The notes under the pieces: generated by a model
The model's input: only the letters and a program-made list of their open reading frames with translations
What the model was told of the DNA's origin: nothing
Database searches by the model: none
NCBI GenBank assembly: GCA_947066105.1
Contig: CAMSYM010000001.1
Location: 310,001 to 374,000 of the forward strand
Reading direction: 5' to 3'
Length of the DNA: 64,000 nucleotides
Origin: an uncultured Clostridia bacterium
GTDB taxonomy: Bacteria; Bacillota; Clostridia; Christensenellales; Pumilibacteraceae
Program-made: the position numbers and the translations under genes
Part shown: positions 44,881 through 54,122 of the stretch, piece by piece
Position numbering within the stretch: position 1 is the stretch's first letter
Layout: every line of letters starts with the position of its first letter

Positions 44881-45789
44881 ATGAAATTCAAAAAAATCAC
44901 CGTTAAATGCAGTCCCGAAACATCGGAGATCGTCGCATACTGCTTACACGAAGCGGGCAGTATGGGCGAAGTTTTCGATGATTATGCCGACGTCAAACAG
45001 GTACTCGACGAAAAACGTTGGGATTATGCCGACGCAACGCTGTTCGAAGCGTCGGACGACTGCTCGGTAAGCGGGTTTTTCTCGATAGAAACGGACGAAA
45101 GGGCAGTGTTTTCCAAGCTCGACAGATTGCGCGAACAAGAATTTGCCGAGTTTTCAACCATGGAAACAAGCATCGAAACGATCGACTCGGAAGCATGGGA
45201 AAACGAATGGAAAAAATACTACAAGCCATTTAATATCGGAAAGATAGTTATCGTACCCGAATGGCTCGAATATAACGCCGTCGGCGGCGAAATACCCGTT
45301 AAATTGAATCCCGGACTTGCGTTCGGAACGGGCATGCACGAAACGACGTCCATGTGCATCGATCTAATGCAACGCTTAGAGCTTAAAAACAAACGCGTGC
45401 TCGACTTCGGATGCGGAAGCGGCATTCTCGGCGTATGCGCGACGGCGCTCGGCGCGGGTTCCGTGCTGTTTGCCGATACCGACGAGCAAGCCGTGACGGC
45501 GACGGCTTACAACTGCAAAATCAACGGCATTAAAGATCCCGAAGTGTTTTTGCGCGACGTGCGAGAACTTACCGAACCTGCCGACACGATCGTCGCCAAC
45601 ATAACCGCGGACGTATTGACCGCAGTCGAACCGATGATCAGATCGGCGCTCAAAAAGGGCGGTCACGCAATAATAAGCGGCATAATCTCCGATAAAATAG
45701 AGCTTGTCAAAAAAGCGTATCTGCGCGATTTTAAGCTTAAAGAACATATACAAAAAAACGAATGGAGCGCATTCCTGTTTGAATTATGA
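44881..45789 (+). CDS. prmA: ribosomal protein L11 methyltransferase
   Basis: The 302-residue SAM-dependent enzyme methylates ribosomal protein L11. An N-terminal substrate-binding domain (about 1-100) precedes a Rossmann methyltransferase with LDFGCGSGILGV near 174 and the VANITADVLTAV motif near 239 that corresponds to the N-[IL]-x family substrate loop. LAFGTGMHETT near 147 is a PrmA signature. It overlaps rsmE by 4 bp, a common Gram-positive pairing. Confidence 0.96.
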   Translation: MKFKKITVKCSPETSEIVAYCLHEAGSMGEVFDDYADVKQVLDEKRWDYADATLFEASDDCSVSGFFSIETDERAVFSKLDRLREQEFAEFSTMETSIETIDSEAWENEWKKYYKPFNIGKIVIVPEWLEYNAVGGEIPVKLNPGLAFGTGMHETTSMCIDLMQRLELKNKRVLDFGCGSGILGVCATALGAGSVLFADTDEQAVTATAYNCKINGIKDPEVFLRDVRELTEPADTIVANITADVLTAVEPMIRSALKKGGHAIISGIISDKIELVKKAYLRDFKLKEHIQKNEWSAFLFEL

Positions 45790-46496
45790 GATTTTACTAT
45801 CCGAACATCGATAAAGACTATCCCGAATTGACCGACGAGACGCACACTCATGCGGCATACGCCTTGCGAATAAGAACAGGCGACCGTATTACTGTTTTCG
45901 ACGGAACAGGCAACGATTACGTTTGTAAAGTGACCGATATAAAAAAAGATAAAACCCTGCTCGAAATTCTCGAAACGGCAAAAAACACGGGCGAATCGAA
46001 AATAACCGTATCGCTGTTTTTATCGGTCATCAAACAAGACAAGTTCGAAATGGCGGTACAAAAAGCGACCGAACTCGGAATCAACCGTATCGTACCGGTT
46101 TTTACCACATTTACTCAACGCAGTTTTTCGCTGAATTACGAACGTTTGAATAAAATAGCCGTAGCCGCATGCGAGCAATGCGGACGCAGTGTGATCCCCA
46201 TAATAGAGCAGGCGATAAACTTCGATACGCTTCTCGAACGGGCGCGCAATACGAGCATGATATTTTTATGGGAACGCGAACTGCACGGCACAATGAATTG
46301 CGCGATAGATAAAACCAAGACGGATATATCCGTATTCGTCGGACCGGAAGGCGGCATAACCGAACCCGAAAAAACGGCGCTTACAAATGCCGGCGCAAAA
46401 GCCGTAACGCTCGGACCGCGAATATTGCGTGCGGAAACAGCCGCCATAGCCGCATTGTCGGTAGTATATTACGAAATGGGAGAGTGGAACCTTTGA
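45786..46496 (+). CDS. rsmE: 16S rRNA m3U1498 methyltransferase
   Basis: The 236-residue SPOUT-family enzyme methylates U1498 of 16S rRNA. An N-terminal PUA-like domain (about 1-70) precedes a trefoil-knot methyltransferase with VGPEGGITEPEKTAL near 180 and LGPRILRAETAAIAAL near 205, both RsmE hallmarks. It overlaps prmA by 4 bp at its start and mtaB at its end. Confidence 0.96.
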   Translation: MRFYYPNIDKDYPELTDETHTHAAYALRIRTGDRITVFDGTGNDYVCKVTDIKKDKTLLEILETAKNTGESKITVSLFLSVIKQDKFEMAVQKATELGINRIVPVFTTFTQRSFSLNYERLNKIAVAACEQCGRSVIPIIEQAINFDTLLERARNTSMIFLWERELHGTMNCAIDKTKTDISVFVGPEGGITEPEKTALTNAGAKAVTLGPRILRAETAAIAALSVVYYEMGEWNL

Positions 46497-47773
46497 TCGT
46501 CAAAGTAGTCACGCTCGGTTGCAAAGTCAATCAATGCGAAAGCGCGTCCGTAGTAGCGACGCTCGTTGCGCACGGATACAATGCGTCGGAAGGCTTGGAG
46601 CCTGCCGACGTTTATGTATTGAACACATGTTCCGTTACAGCCGAAGCGGATAAAAAATCACGTCAGTATCTCGCAAAAATGCGCAAAATAAATCCAAACT
46701 GCATAATTATAGCAGCAGGGTGCAGTACGCAAAACGACAGCGATAAATTCAAGCAAAAAAACGTTTACGCTATTTTCGGCACCGACAACAAGTCAAAAAA
46801 TGTGTTAAATGCCCTTAATTCAATATTTAAAAATAACAATTATAATACTCTATCAGATATAATACTTGATGAAAATTACGACATTTATAACGGAATGGGC
46901 GGGTATTGTTACGAAACGTACCCGAAAAACAACCGCACGCGTGCATTTGTTAAAATACAGGACGGGTGTGATAGGTTTTGCTCGTATTGTATAATCCCGT
47001 ATTTGCGCGGTAGAAGCAGATCGCGATCTATCGAAGATATATTGAATGAATGTAAGCAAATACATTCCAACGAGATAGTTTTGACGGGCATTGACATGTC
47101 TGTTTACGGTAAGGATATAGGCTGTTCGTTAGCTATGTTGTTGAAGGAATTATCGTCCGTAAAAGCGCGCAAGCGTATAGGCTCGCTTGAATGCGAAGCT
47201 ATAAACGATGAAATGCTCGACGCGATGGCTAACGGGGGGTATTGTCCGCACTTTCATTTATCGTTGCAGAGCGGAAGCGACGAAGTATTGAAAACGATGA
47301 ACCGCAAGTATGCTGTTGCGTTTTATTCGGAAAAAATCAAGTCCATACGCGAGTGCTTTCCGTCGGCGGGTATAACTACCGACGTTATCGTCGGTTTTCC
47401 GAGCGAAACTGACGAGCTATTTGACGATAGTATCGCATTTATAGAGAACTGCGGATTTTCCGATATACACGTATTCCCGTACAGTTCTCGAAAGGGAACG
47501 TTGGCATCAAGAAAATACACGCCGCTCGATCCCGCTATGATCAAATCGCGCACCGAGCGAATGATTGCTTTAAAAAACAAATTGCACGACGAGTTCTTGG
47601 TAAAAAATATAGGCTCTACGCAATCTGTTTACGTAGAAGATATCGAAAACGGCTATAACGTCGGCTATACCGAAAATTATATCAAGGTATATTCAAATGC
47701 GCCGTGCGGCGAAATTATCGATCTTAAATTGATAAAACCGTACGGTACGGGCTTGTTCGGAGAAAAAGTATAA
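46493..47773 (+). CDS. mtaB: tRNA-t6A37 methylthiotransferase MtaB
   Basis: A radical SAM methylthiotransferase of about 426 residues that converts t6A37 to ms2t6A in ANN-decoding tRNAs. The N-terminal cluster cysteines lie in LGCKVNQCES, NTCSVTAEAD and AAGCSTQ; the radical SAM motif is CDRFCSYCIIPYLRGRSRSR; a TRAM domain ends the protein. I prefer TTG at 46493 (TTGA overlap with the rsmE stop, GGAG 10 nt upstream) over GTG at 46484, where the GGGAG is only 1 nt away. The stretch around 46795-46890 is notably AT-rich and encodes an Asn-rich linker. Confidence 0.93.
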   Translation: MIVKVVTLGCKVNQCESASVVATLVAHGYNASEGLEPADVYVLNTCSVTAEADKKSRQYLAKMRKINPNCIIIAAGCSTQNDSDKFKQKNVYAIFGTDNKSKNVLNALNSIFKNNNYNTLSDIILDENYDIYNGMGGYCYETYPKNNRTRAFVKIQDGCDRFCSYCIIPYLRGRSRSRSIEDILNECKQIHSNEIVLTGIDMSVYGKDIGCSLAMLLKELSSVKARKRIGSLECEAINDEMLDAMANGGYCPHFHLSLQSGSDEVLKTMNRKYAVAFYSEKIKSIRECFPSAGITTDVIVGFPSETDELFDDSIAFIENCGFSDIHVFPYSSRKGTLASRKYTPLDPAMIKSRTERMIALKNKLHDEFLVKNIGSTQSVYVEDIENGYNVGYTENYIKVYSNAPCGEIIDLKLIKPYGTGLFGEKV

Positions 47774-47884
47774 AAATTCGACGGAGCTGCCGGACTATTT
47801 TAAAATAATCTCGATGATATTACGGTTCACGGTGTCCGAATTAAGGCAGGGCATGACTTTTGCATGTTTTGTCGCATACAACTA

Positions 47885-47918
47885 ATCACTTCGCAAAAGA
47901 CAGCTTTTGCGAAGTGAT
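47885..47918. repeat. perfect 15-bp inverted repeat with 4-nt loop
   Basis: ATCACTTCGCAAAAG-ACAG-CTTTTGCGAAGTGAT is a perfect hairpin between mtaB and the penicillin-binding protein gene. Neither strand has a T-run after it, so it is not a standard intrinsic terminator. It could be a factor-dependent terminator, an RNA stability element or a protein-binding palindrome. The rest of this 266-bp gap has no ORF. Confidence 0.7.
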
Positions 47919-48039
47919 AACGATAAAAATACCATATTGAGCTTAGTCGTCGTTCGCGCCTTATAATTTGCGGATTATTATTGTCGTAACGTGTCGTTTA
48001 TATCACATAAAAACGCTTATTATATTCGATACTATTTGT

Positions 48040-50007
48040 ATGAAGAGATCCGTTAAAATTACGTTGATATGCGTAACGGTATTTATCGTGATGATTTCGC
48101 TCACGGTGGGATTTTTATTTTTGTTGATCGAGCCGGAATTTAAGCTATTCGATTCCACGACGCTCGATACCGACAAACTGGCGTCTTATTCAAATACCGT
48201 CACGATCTTAGACATTAACGGAGATCCTTTGGATGACGCGCTTTACGACAGCAACAAAATATTCGTTGATATCGACGATCTGCACGACTATACGCTCAAT
48301 GCGTTTATAGCGATCGAGGACAAACGTTTTTACAAGCATGACGGGATCGATTACAAGCGTATGGCGTCTGCGCTTATATCCAATATCAAATCGCGCGGTT
48401 TTCGCGAAGGCGCGTCCACCATTACGCAACAACTCATCAAAAACACGCATTTGTCAAACGAAAAGACATTAAAGCGTAAACTCACCGAAATTCGTCTTGC
48501 TCGCGCGCTCGAACGCGTATACGACAAAAACGAAATTCTCGAAAGCTACTTGAATATTTTGTATTTCGGTTCGGGCATACGCGGATTGGGTACGGCGAGC
48601 CGAGTCATGTTCGGCAAACCCGCATCCGAGCTTACTCTCGCCCAGTCCGCCGCGCTCGCTTCCATTATCAACAATCCGTCGAAATACAGTCCGTATAACA
48701 ATCCGCAAAATCTCGCCAAGCGCAAAGAGCTTGTACTCGGTCAAATGCTCGATCAAGGATATATTACTGCGGTCGAGTATTCCGCCGCGCTTGACGAGCG
48801 TTTAACGTTTAACAAAGACAAGCAAAGTCAGTATATCTCCGGCGTTTTGAAAAATACTTGCGAAAAGCTGAACTGTTCCGAAAAAGCGTTATTCAATAAG
48901 AACGTAACGATAAAAACGGCATACGACAAAAACATTTCCTTCGCCGCGCGACAAGCATTATCGCAATATGCCGCAAACGATCAAGATTACATTGCGCGCG
49001 TATTGATACTCGATAACGCGACGGGTAATGCCGTATGCGACGAAACAAACACGACCGGATATATCGATCCGCGCCGCTCGCCCGCGTCCGCGATAAAACC
49101 GTTTATATCGTACGCGCCGTCGCTCGAAAACGGCGCTAATCCCCTTTCTCAGATCGCCGACGAACCGACCGTTTTCGGCGATTATTCTCCGAGAAATTAT
49201 AAGGACGTTTACCGCGGATATATTTCGCTTAAAGATTGCTTGATATACTCGTCCAATATCGCCGCAGTCAAACTTTTACGCCAAACGGGCTTGGACAACG
49301 CGATATCTACCGCGCGCGCATTCGGGCTTACGGTAGACGATTCAGATCGGTCGTTATCGCTGGCTTTGGGCGGTATGTCTCGCGGCTTAACGCTGACGGA
49401 GCTTGCCAATGCATACCGAACGCTCGCCAACGGCGGAATATATTCGCCCGTTTATTATGCGCAAGCGATAAATTCGCTCGACGGGAACAGTATTTTTACG
49501 ATAACGCGCCGTCGTGCGGTCGGTGAAGATACCGCATATCTGCTGACGGACATGCTATGCGAATGCGCGCAAACAGGCACGGCAAAAAAACTGAAATATT
49601 CGGGTACGGTAGCCGCCAAGACGGGAACAAACGGCGACGAAAACGGGAATTACGATTGCTACGGAATAGCATACACGCCTAAATATACGGTTGCCGTATG
49701 GTTCGGCGCTCCGCCCGACGGGAAGATCGACAACAAAATCACCGGCGCGAGTTGCTGTAATATTATCAAATACATTTGCGACAATGCAAAACTCGGTACT
49801 GACGAACGGTTCGACATGCCAAATTCTGTAGCCTATTACGAAATCGACGCGACCGAACTCGCCGAGTCACACGAAGTTTATCTTGCCGATCCGACTTTGC
49901 CAAAGCGTTACAGAATGCGCGCACTGCTGTCAAAACGGCATTTGCCGATACGAAAAAGCATCGATATAGTTGATTTTTACGATAGGCTCGTGTGGGAAGA
50001 AAATTGA
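48040..50007 (+). CDS. class A penicillin-binding protein (PBP1A type)
   Basis: The 655-residue bifunctional cell-wall synthase has an N-terminal membrane anchor (about 5-28), a GT51 glycosyltransferase (IEDKRFYKHDGIDYKR near 82, EGASTITQQLIKN near 112, RALERVYDKNEILESYLNI) and a transpeptidase domain with SAIK near residue 350, SSN near 404 and KTGT near 527. All catalytic motifs are intact. The ATG at 48040 is preferred over TTG 47968, as it places the membrane anchor directly at the N-terminus, but no ribosome binding site is visible. It ends 1 bp from the convergent thiI stop. Confidence 0.93.
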   Translation: MKRSVKITLICVTVFIVMISLTVGFLFLLIEPEFKLFDSTTLDTDKLASYSNTVTILDINGDPLDDALYDSNKIFVDIDDLHDYTLNAFIAIEDKRFYKHDGIDYKRMASALISNIKSRGFREGASTITQQLIKNTHLSNEKTLKRKLTEIRLARALERVYDKNEILESYLNILYFGSGIRGLGTASRVMFGKPASELTLAQSAALASIINNPSKYSPYNNPQNLAKRKELVLGQMLDQGYITAVEYSAALDERLTFNKDKQSQYISGVLKNTCEKLNCSEKALFNKNVTIKTAYDKNISFAARQALSQYAANDQDYIARVLILDNATGNAVCDETNTTGYIDPRRSPASAIKPFISYAPSLENGANPLSQIADEPTVFGDYSPRNYKDVYRGYISLKDCLIYSSNIAAVKLLRQTGLDNAISTARAFGLTVDDSDRSLSLALGGMSRGLTLTELANAYRTLANGGIYSPVYYAQAINSLDGNSIFTITRRRAVGEDTAYLLTDMLCECAQTGTAKKLKYSGTVAAKTGTNGDENGNYDCYGIAYTPKYTVAVWFGAPPDGKIDNKITGASCCNIIKYICDNAKLGTDERFDMPNSVAYYEIDATELAESHEVYLADPTLPKRYRMRALLSKRHLPIRKSIDIVDFYDRLVWEEN

Positions 50008-50008
50008 C

Positions 50009-51166
50009 TCACAGTTCTATTAACTCTATATTTTCGAGCGCCTTTTCTATCAATTCGTTGTAATCCGTTATACGGCTTTCCTGCTCTTCGACTTTTTCGA
50101 CAGTCGGTTTGATAAGCGGGAATTCCGGCAAAAACACCGTACAACAGTCCTCAAACGGCTCTATCGACGTTTCAAACGAACCTATTTTTTGCGCTATCTC
50201 TATTATTTCGTCCTTATCCATACCGATAAGCGGACGGAACACCGGCATATCTACGACCGCGTTGGTGACGGTGATGCTTTCCAAAGTTTGGCTTGCGACT
50301 TGCCCCAAGCTTTCGCCGTTGATTATACAGCCGCACGAATTGCGCTTAGCTACTTCCTGCGCGATCCGCATCATGAACCGTCGCACAAGCGTTATCATGT
50401 AGTTGGGCTTGCATTGTTTATGAATGGTTTCCTGTATTTCGGTCAGCGACACGCACATCAATTTTATGCTAGGACAGTATTCACCGAGTATGCGCGCGAG
50501 CTTTACCGCCTTTTCCTTAGCCGCTTGCGAAGTGTACGGATATGAATGGAAATGCAACGCCGTGATGCTCATACCGCGCTTGGCAAGCATATATCCGGCT
50601 ACCGGACTGTCGATCCCGCCGGAAAGCAAAAGCAAGCCTTTGCCGCCTGTTCCGTAAGGCATACCGCCCGAACAACGTTCCGTTCTGTCGTATAAATACA
50701 CGTCGCCGTCTTCGCGAACATCTACATATAAAGTATAGTCGGGCTTATGAAGATCGACCGTCAGTTGCGGTTTTGCTTGCAATATCCGTTCGCCCAGTTG
50801 CATGTTTATTTGCAACGAGTCGAGCGGATATTTTTTATACGAGCGGTGCGCCGTAACGCGAAAACTGCCGCGATCGGGCGTCAGTTCCGCGGCGAGCGCG
50901 GCGATCTCGTCCATCTCATAACCGCATCGATGCGCCACCGATACCGAATGCACACCGAAAACTTGTTTCAAACGCGATACGATCGTGCTTTCGATCGCTT
51001 GCGGATATTGCTTTACTACATATCGCCCGCGTCCGAAATACAGCTTGCAGTCAAGATCGGCAAGCTTATTACGAATATTATCTTTGAGAATATTCTCGAA
51101 GTAGTCTTTGTTTTTGCCTTTAAGATAAAGCTCGCCGAACCTTATCAAGATAACGTTATCCGACAT
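50009..51166 (-). CDS. thiI: tRNA 4-thiouridine synthetase ThiI (no rhodanese domain)
   Basis: The 385-residue protein has an N-terminal ferredoxin-like region, a THUMP domain (about 60-165) and an adenylating PP-loop domain with LLLLSGGIDSPVAGYM near 180. The C-terminal rhodanese domain of the E. coli enzyme is missing, as in most Bacillota. It adenylates U8 in tRNA for sulfur insertion. Its start overlaps the cysteine desulfurase end by 11 bp, and this pair supplies the sulfur. A GGGAG site precedes the ATG. Confidence 0.95.
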   Translation of the reverse strand: MSDNVILIRFGELYLKGKNKDYFENILKDNIRNKLADLDCKLYFGRGRYVVKQYPQAIESTIVSRLKQVFGVHSVSVAHRCGYEMDEIAALAAELTPDRGSFRVTAHRSYKKYPLDSLQINMQLGERILQAKPQLTVDLHKPDYTLYVDVREDGDVYLYDRTERCSGGMPYGTGGKGLLLLSGGIDSPVAGYMLAKRGMSITALHFHSYPYTSQAAKEKAVKLARILGEYCPSIKLMCVSLTEIQETIHKQCKPNYMITLVRRFMMRIAQEVAKRNSCGCIINGESLGQVASQTLESITVTNAVVDMPVFRPLIGMDKDEIIEIAQKIGSFETSIEPFEDCCTVFLPEFPLIKPTVEKVEEQESRITDYNELIEKALENIELIEL

Positions 51167-52280
51167 GTTTGCTCCCGAGTCGACGCGCCGCGTCGATAAT
51201 TATATGTGCGGCTTCGAGCGCGTCATCGCGCTTTGTGTCCGCGAACAGGCTGAGCCTGATGCAGCATTCCGTTTCGATTTGTTTAAGCCCCATGGCGCTC
51301 AAAACTCGATTTCCGCGCTTGCTCCCCGAACACGCCGCGCCCTTACCTATCGCTACGCCGCGGTCGTGCGCGACGTTTTGTAATATTTCCGCTTTAACGT
51401 CGGGTACGTATATGCAAGCGATATATCCCGAATTGCTCGTATTGCCTAACGCTTTACAGCCGTGCGAACCGAAGTACTCGCACAATTCGGCACGTAACGC
51501 CGCGACTTGCGCACAATCGTTGACTTTGCCAAACTCGTCTACCGCCGCCGCAAACGCGGCTATATTCGGCGTATTTTGCGTACCCGAACGCAGTCCGCGC
51601 TCCTGTCCGCCACCCGCCAAAAACGGCGCCAAATTAACGCCGCGCCGTATATACAGCAAACCGATCCCTTTGGGCGCGCCGAGTTTATGTGCGCTGGCGC
51701 TGTAAAAATCGACGCCGAGATCGTGTAACGACCTTCCTGTTTTCAACAGTCCTTGAACGCCGTCGCTGTGTACACACGCACGCGGCGCGCGAGTTCTGAT
51801 CGCTTCGGTAAGTCGTTTTATATCGTTTTCCACGCCCGTTTCGTTGCTTACGTGTATCATGGACACCAATGCGGTTTCTTCGTCTACAAGACGCAATAAC
51901 GCATTTTCGTCCACATTGCCGTTTTCCGTAAGCGGTGCGATACGCACGTCGTCGCCGCGGCTTTTCAAGCGCATGGCAGGCTCGTACACCGACGCATGCT
52001 CGCCCGCCGTAATGACGATATTACCTTTTTTGTATTTTTTTCCGCAAGCGAAAACCCAGTTATTGGACTCGGTCGCGCATGACGTGAACACAAGCTCATC
52101 GGGCATAGCGCCGACGGCGTTCGCTATAGTTTTTCGTGCCGCATCGATTTTTTCGCGAGCTTTTACTCCGCTTTCGTACGTAGCGTTGGGATTGAAATAA
52201 CCGTCGCGCATTGCTTCGTTTGCCGCAGTTACGGCGCTGTCGAACGCTCGCGTAGTGGCGGCATTATCAAGATAAATCAT
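51156..52280 (-). CDS. cysteine desulfurase, NifS/IscS-like, dedicated to ThiI
   Basis: The 374-residue PLP enzyme moves sulfur from cysteine to an active-site Cys persulfide. The PLP lysine lies in SASAHKLGAPKGIGLLYI near 206, and the catalytic Cys loop is GKGAACSGSKRGNRVL near 325. The overlap with thiI indicates the YrvO/NifZ-type role of feeding sulfur to tRNA thiolation rather than general iron-sulfur assembly; no iscU or sufU is nearby. Its ATG abuts the histidine kinase stop with no gap. Confidence 0.93.
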   Translation of the reverse strand: MIYLDNAATTRAFDSAVTAANEAMRDGYFNPNATYESGVKAREKIDAARKTIANAVGAMPDELVFTSCATESNNWVFACGKKYKKGNIVITAGEHASVYEPAMRLKSRGDDVRIAPLTENGNVDENALLRLVDEETALVSMIHVSNETGVENDIKRLTEAIRTRAPRACVHSDGVQGLLKTGRSLHDLGVDFYSASAHKLGAPKGIGLLYIRRGVNLAPFLAGGGQERGLRSGTQNTPNIAAFAAAVDEFGKVNDCAQVAALRAELCEYFGSHGCKALGNTSNSGYIACIYVPDVKAEILQNVAHDRGVAIGKGAACSGSKRGNRVLSAMGLKQIETECCIRLSLFADTKRDDALEAAHIIIDAARRLGSKHVG

Positions 52281-53408
52281 TTACTCTATCTCCGTAATAG
52301 CCGAACTTACCGTATCCGCCGCTTTGATAACATTGCCGGTAGATACTTTATGCTTATTCGGATCGAACAGCGTGAGCGTAAAAATAAATTTTGCGCCCGC
52401 GCCGCGACTGCTTTCCACCCATATGATCTCGTCGTGTTCGTCGATTATTTTTTTGACTATCGAAAGTCCAAGACCCGATCCTTTTGTTTTTACGGGCGAA
52501 CGCGATTTATCGGTCATATAAAACCTGTCCCATATAAGCATTTGATCGCGCTTACTTATACCGTAACCGAAATCTCTGACGGTTATATGCACTTTATTTT
52601 CGTGAGCTTCGGTCAAAATTTCGATACGCGAATACACGGGCGAATATTTAATGGCGTTGTCTATAAGATTTGTCACAACCTGTATGACCTTATCTTTATC
52701 GGCAAATACATAACACGTCGGCGCAAAATAATCGGTATTTGTCTGTATCGATTTTTTAACGAGCGTCGGTTCGAACTTCGATACCACATCGTTGATAACG
52801 TCGTTGATATTGAACTTTGTCATAACGAGCGGATTTTTACCCGAATCGAGCCGCGACAGATCGAGCATAGAGCTTATCAATCCGTTTAAACGTTTGGTTT
52901 CGCTCAACGCGATTTCGAGATATTTTTCTCGGTCCGCAACGTCGACCGTGCCGTCCAACGCCGCTTGCAAAAAACCCTGTACTGACGTCAACGGAGATCG
53001 CAATTCGTGCGAAGCATTGGCGACAAACGATTTGCGCACTTGTTCGAGCCGCGCATACTCGTCGACCGTTGCGTTTACGGCGGAAATAACGTCGGACGCG
53101 GTATTGTCTATCGCGCGTTCTTCCACGTTTTGCAATATACCGCCGTGCGCCATATCGTTAAGGTATTCGGACGATCTTTCGATGCGTGAATATACGCAAA
53201 AATGCGTTATGACCGCAAACACCGTTATTTCCGCAATACTTGCCGCAACAACGCAAGATATCACTACGATTCGCATTACCCAGTCGACATTCGGATATGC
53301 AAAAACGAACGGAAAAAACACGGTCGAAAACAAGCATACCGCGCCGACAATGATCCTGAATATATGCGATCTGTAAAATCTTTTCCGTTTGAACTGTTTG
53401 TCCGACAT
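52281..53408 (-). CDS. sensor histidine kinase (PhoR/ResE-like)
   Basis: The 375-residue kinase has two close membrane segments (about 10-32 and 38-68) with only a short outside loop, so it lacks an external sensor domain. A HAMP-like linker follows, then the H box NASHELRSPLTSVQGF near 128, N box NLIDNAIKYSP near 240, G1 DFGYGISKRD and G2 GSGLGLSIVKKI. It pairs with the response regulator 13 bp upstream. A signal sensed in the membrane or by a partner protein is more likely than a soluble external ligand. Confidence 0.94.
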   Translation of the reverse strand: MSDKQFKRKRFYRSHIFRIIVGAVCLFSTVFFPFVFAYPNVDWVMRIVVISCVVAASIAEITVFAVITHFCVYSRIERSSEYLNDMAHGGILQNVEERAIDNTASDVISAVNATVDEYARLEQVRKSFVANASHELRSPLTSVQGFLQAALDGTVDVADREKYLEIALSETKRLNGLISSMLDLSRLDSGKNPLVMTKFNINDVINDVVSKFEPTLVKKSIQTNTDYFAPTCYVFADKDKVIQVVTNLIDNAIKYSPVYSRIEILTEAHENKVHITVRDFGYGISKRDQMLIWDRFYMTDKSRSPVKTKGSGLGLSIVKKIIDEHDEIIWVESSRGAGAKFIFTLTLFDPNKHKVSTGNVIKAADTVSSAITEIE

Positions 53409-53421
53409 AAAATCTCCGCGG

Positions 53422-54117
53422 TTAAAACACCTCTATCTTATAGCCAACGCCCCAAACGGTAGTCAACCGCCAATGTGCGTTTTCACCGAGCTTTTCGCGT
53501 ACACGTTTGATATGTACGTCGACCGTACGCGAGTCGCCAGAATAAGTTTGTCCCCATATCTCTTTTAGCAAGTCTTCGCGCGTAAAAACGTGCATCGGCG
53601 TTTTTACGAGCATGTACAACAATTCTATCTCTTTGGGCGGCATATCGAGCTTTTCGTTATCGAGCGTGACCGTATAATCGGAGATATTGACCGACAAATT
53701 AAACAAATCGACGCGCTTTATATCGTCCGACGGTTTAAACCGACGCAATACCGCGCGCAACCGCGCAATAACTTCGCCCGGCTCGAACGGCTTGGTAATA
53801 TAGTCGTCTGCGCCGCAATCCAGTCCCGATATCTTGTCCATCGATTCGCCGCGCGCCGACAGCATTATGACAGGCACGTTAGAGAACTTACGCAATTCCG
53901 ACAATACTTCGAACCCGTCCATACCCGGCATCATCACGTCGAGAAACACCGCATCGAACCCGTCGGCGCGTAAAGCGGATAAACCAGCTTCGCCGTTATG
54001 ACAATACACCGCGTCGAACCCGTCGCGTTTTAAATACAGTTCGAGCAGTCTGCATATATTTTCGTCGTCGTCGACGATCAATACCTTTATTTTGTTTTCG
54101 TTGTTCATGATAGACAT
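53422..54117 (-). CDS. OmpR/PhoB-family response regulator
   Basis: The 231-residue regulator has a receiver domain with acidic pocket VDDDEN, phosphoacceptor Asp in FLDVMMPGMDG near 57 and Lys in ITKPFEPGEV near 107, then a winged-helix DNA-binding domain (RTVDVHIKRVREKLGE near 200). It is encoded directly after the two Spo0A-C-like genes and before its kinase. Two Met codons (1 and 4) are possible starts; neither has a strong ribosome binding site. Targets are unknown. Confidence 0.95.
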   Translation of the reverse strand: MSIMNNENKIKVLIVDDDENICRLLELYLKRDGFDAVYCHNGEAGLSALRADGFDAVFLDVMMPGMDGFEVLSELRKFSNVPVIMLSARGESMDKISGLDCGADDYITKPFEPGEVIARLRAVLRRFKPSDDIKRVDLFNLSVNISDYTVTLDNEKLDMPPKEIELLYMLVKTPMHVFTREDLLKEIWGQTYSGDSRTVDVHIKRVREKLGENAHWRLTTVWGVGYKIEVF

Positions 54118-54122
54118 ACCAT

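Noticed and set aside
47885-47918. Hairpin considered as an intrinsic terminator for mtaB
   Set aside because: No T-run on either strand; listed as an inverted repeat instead.
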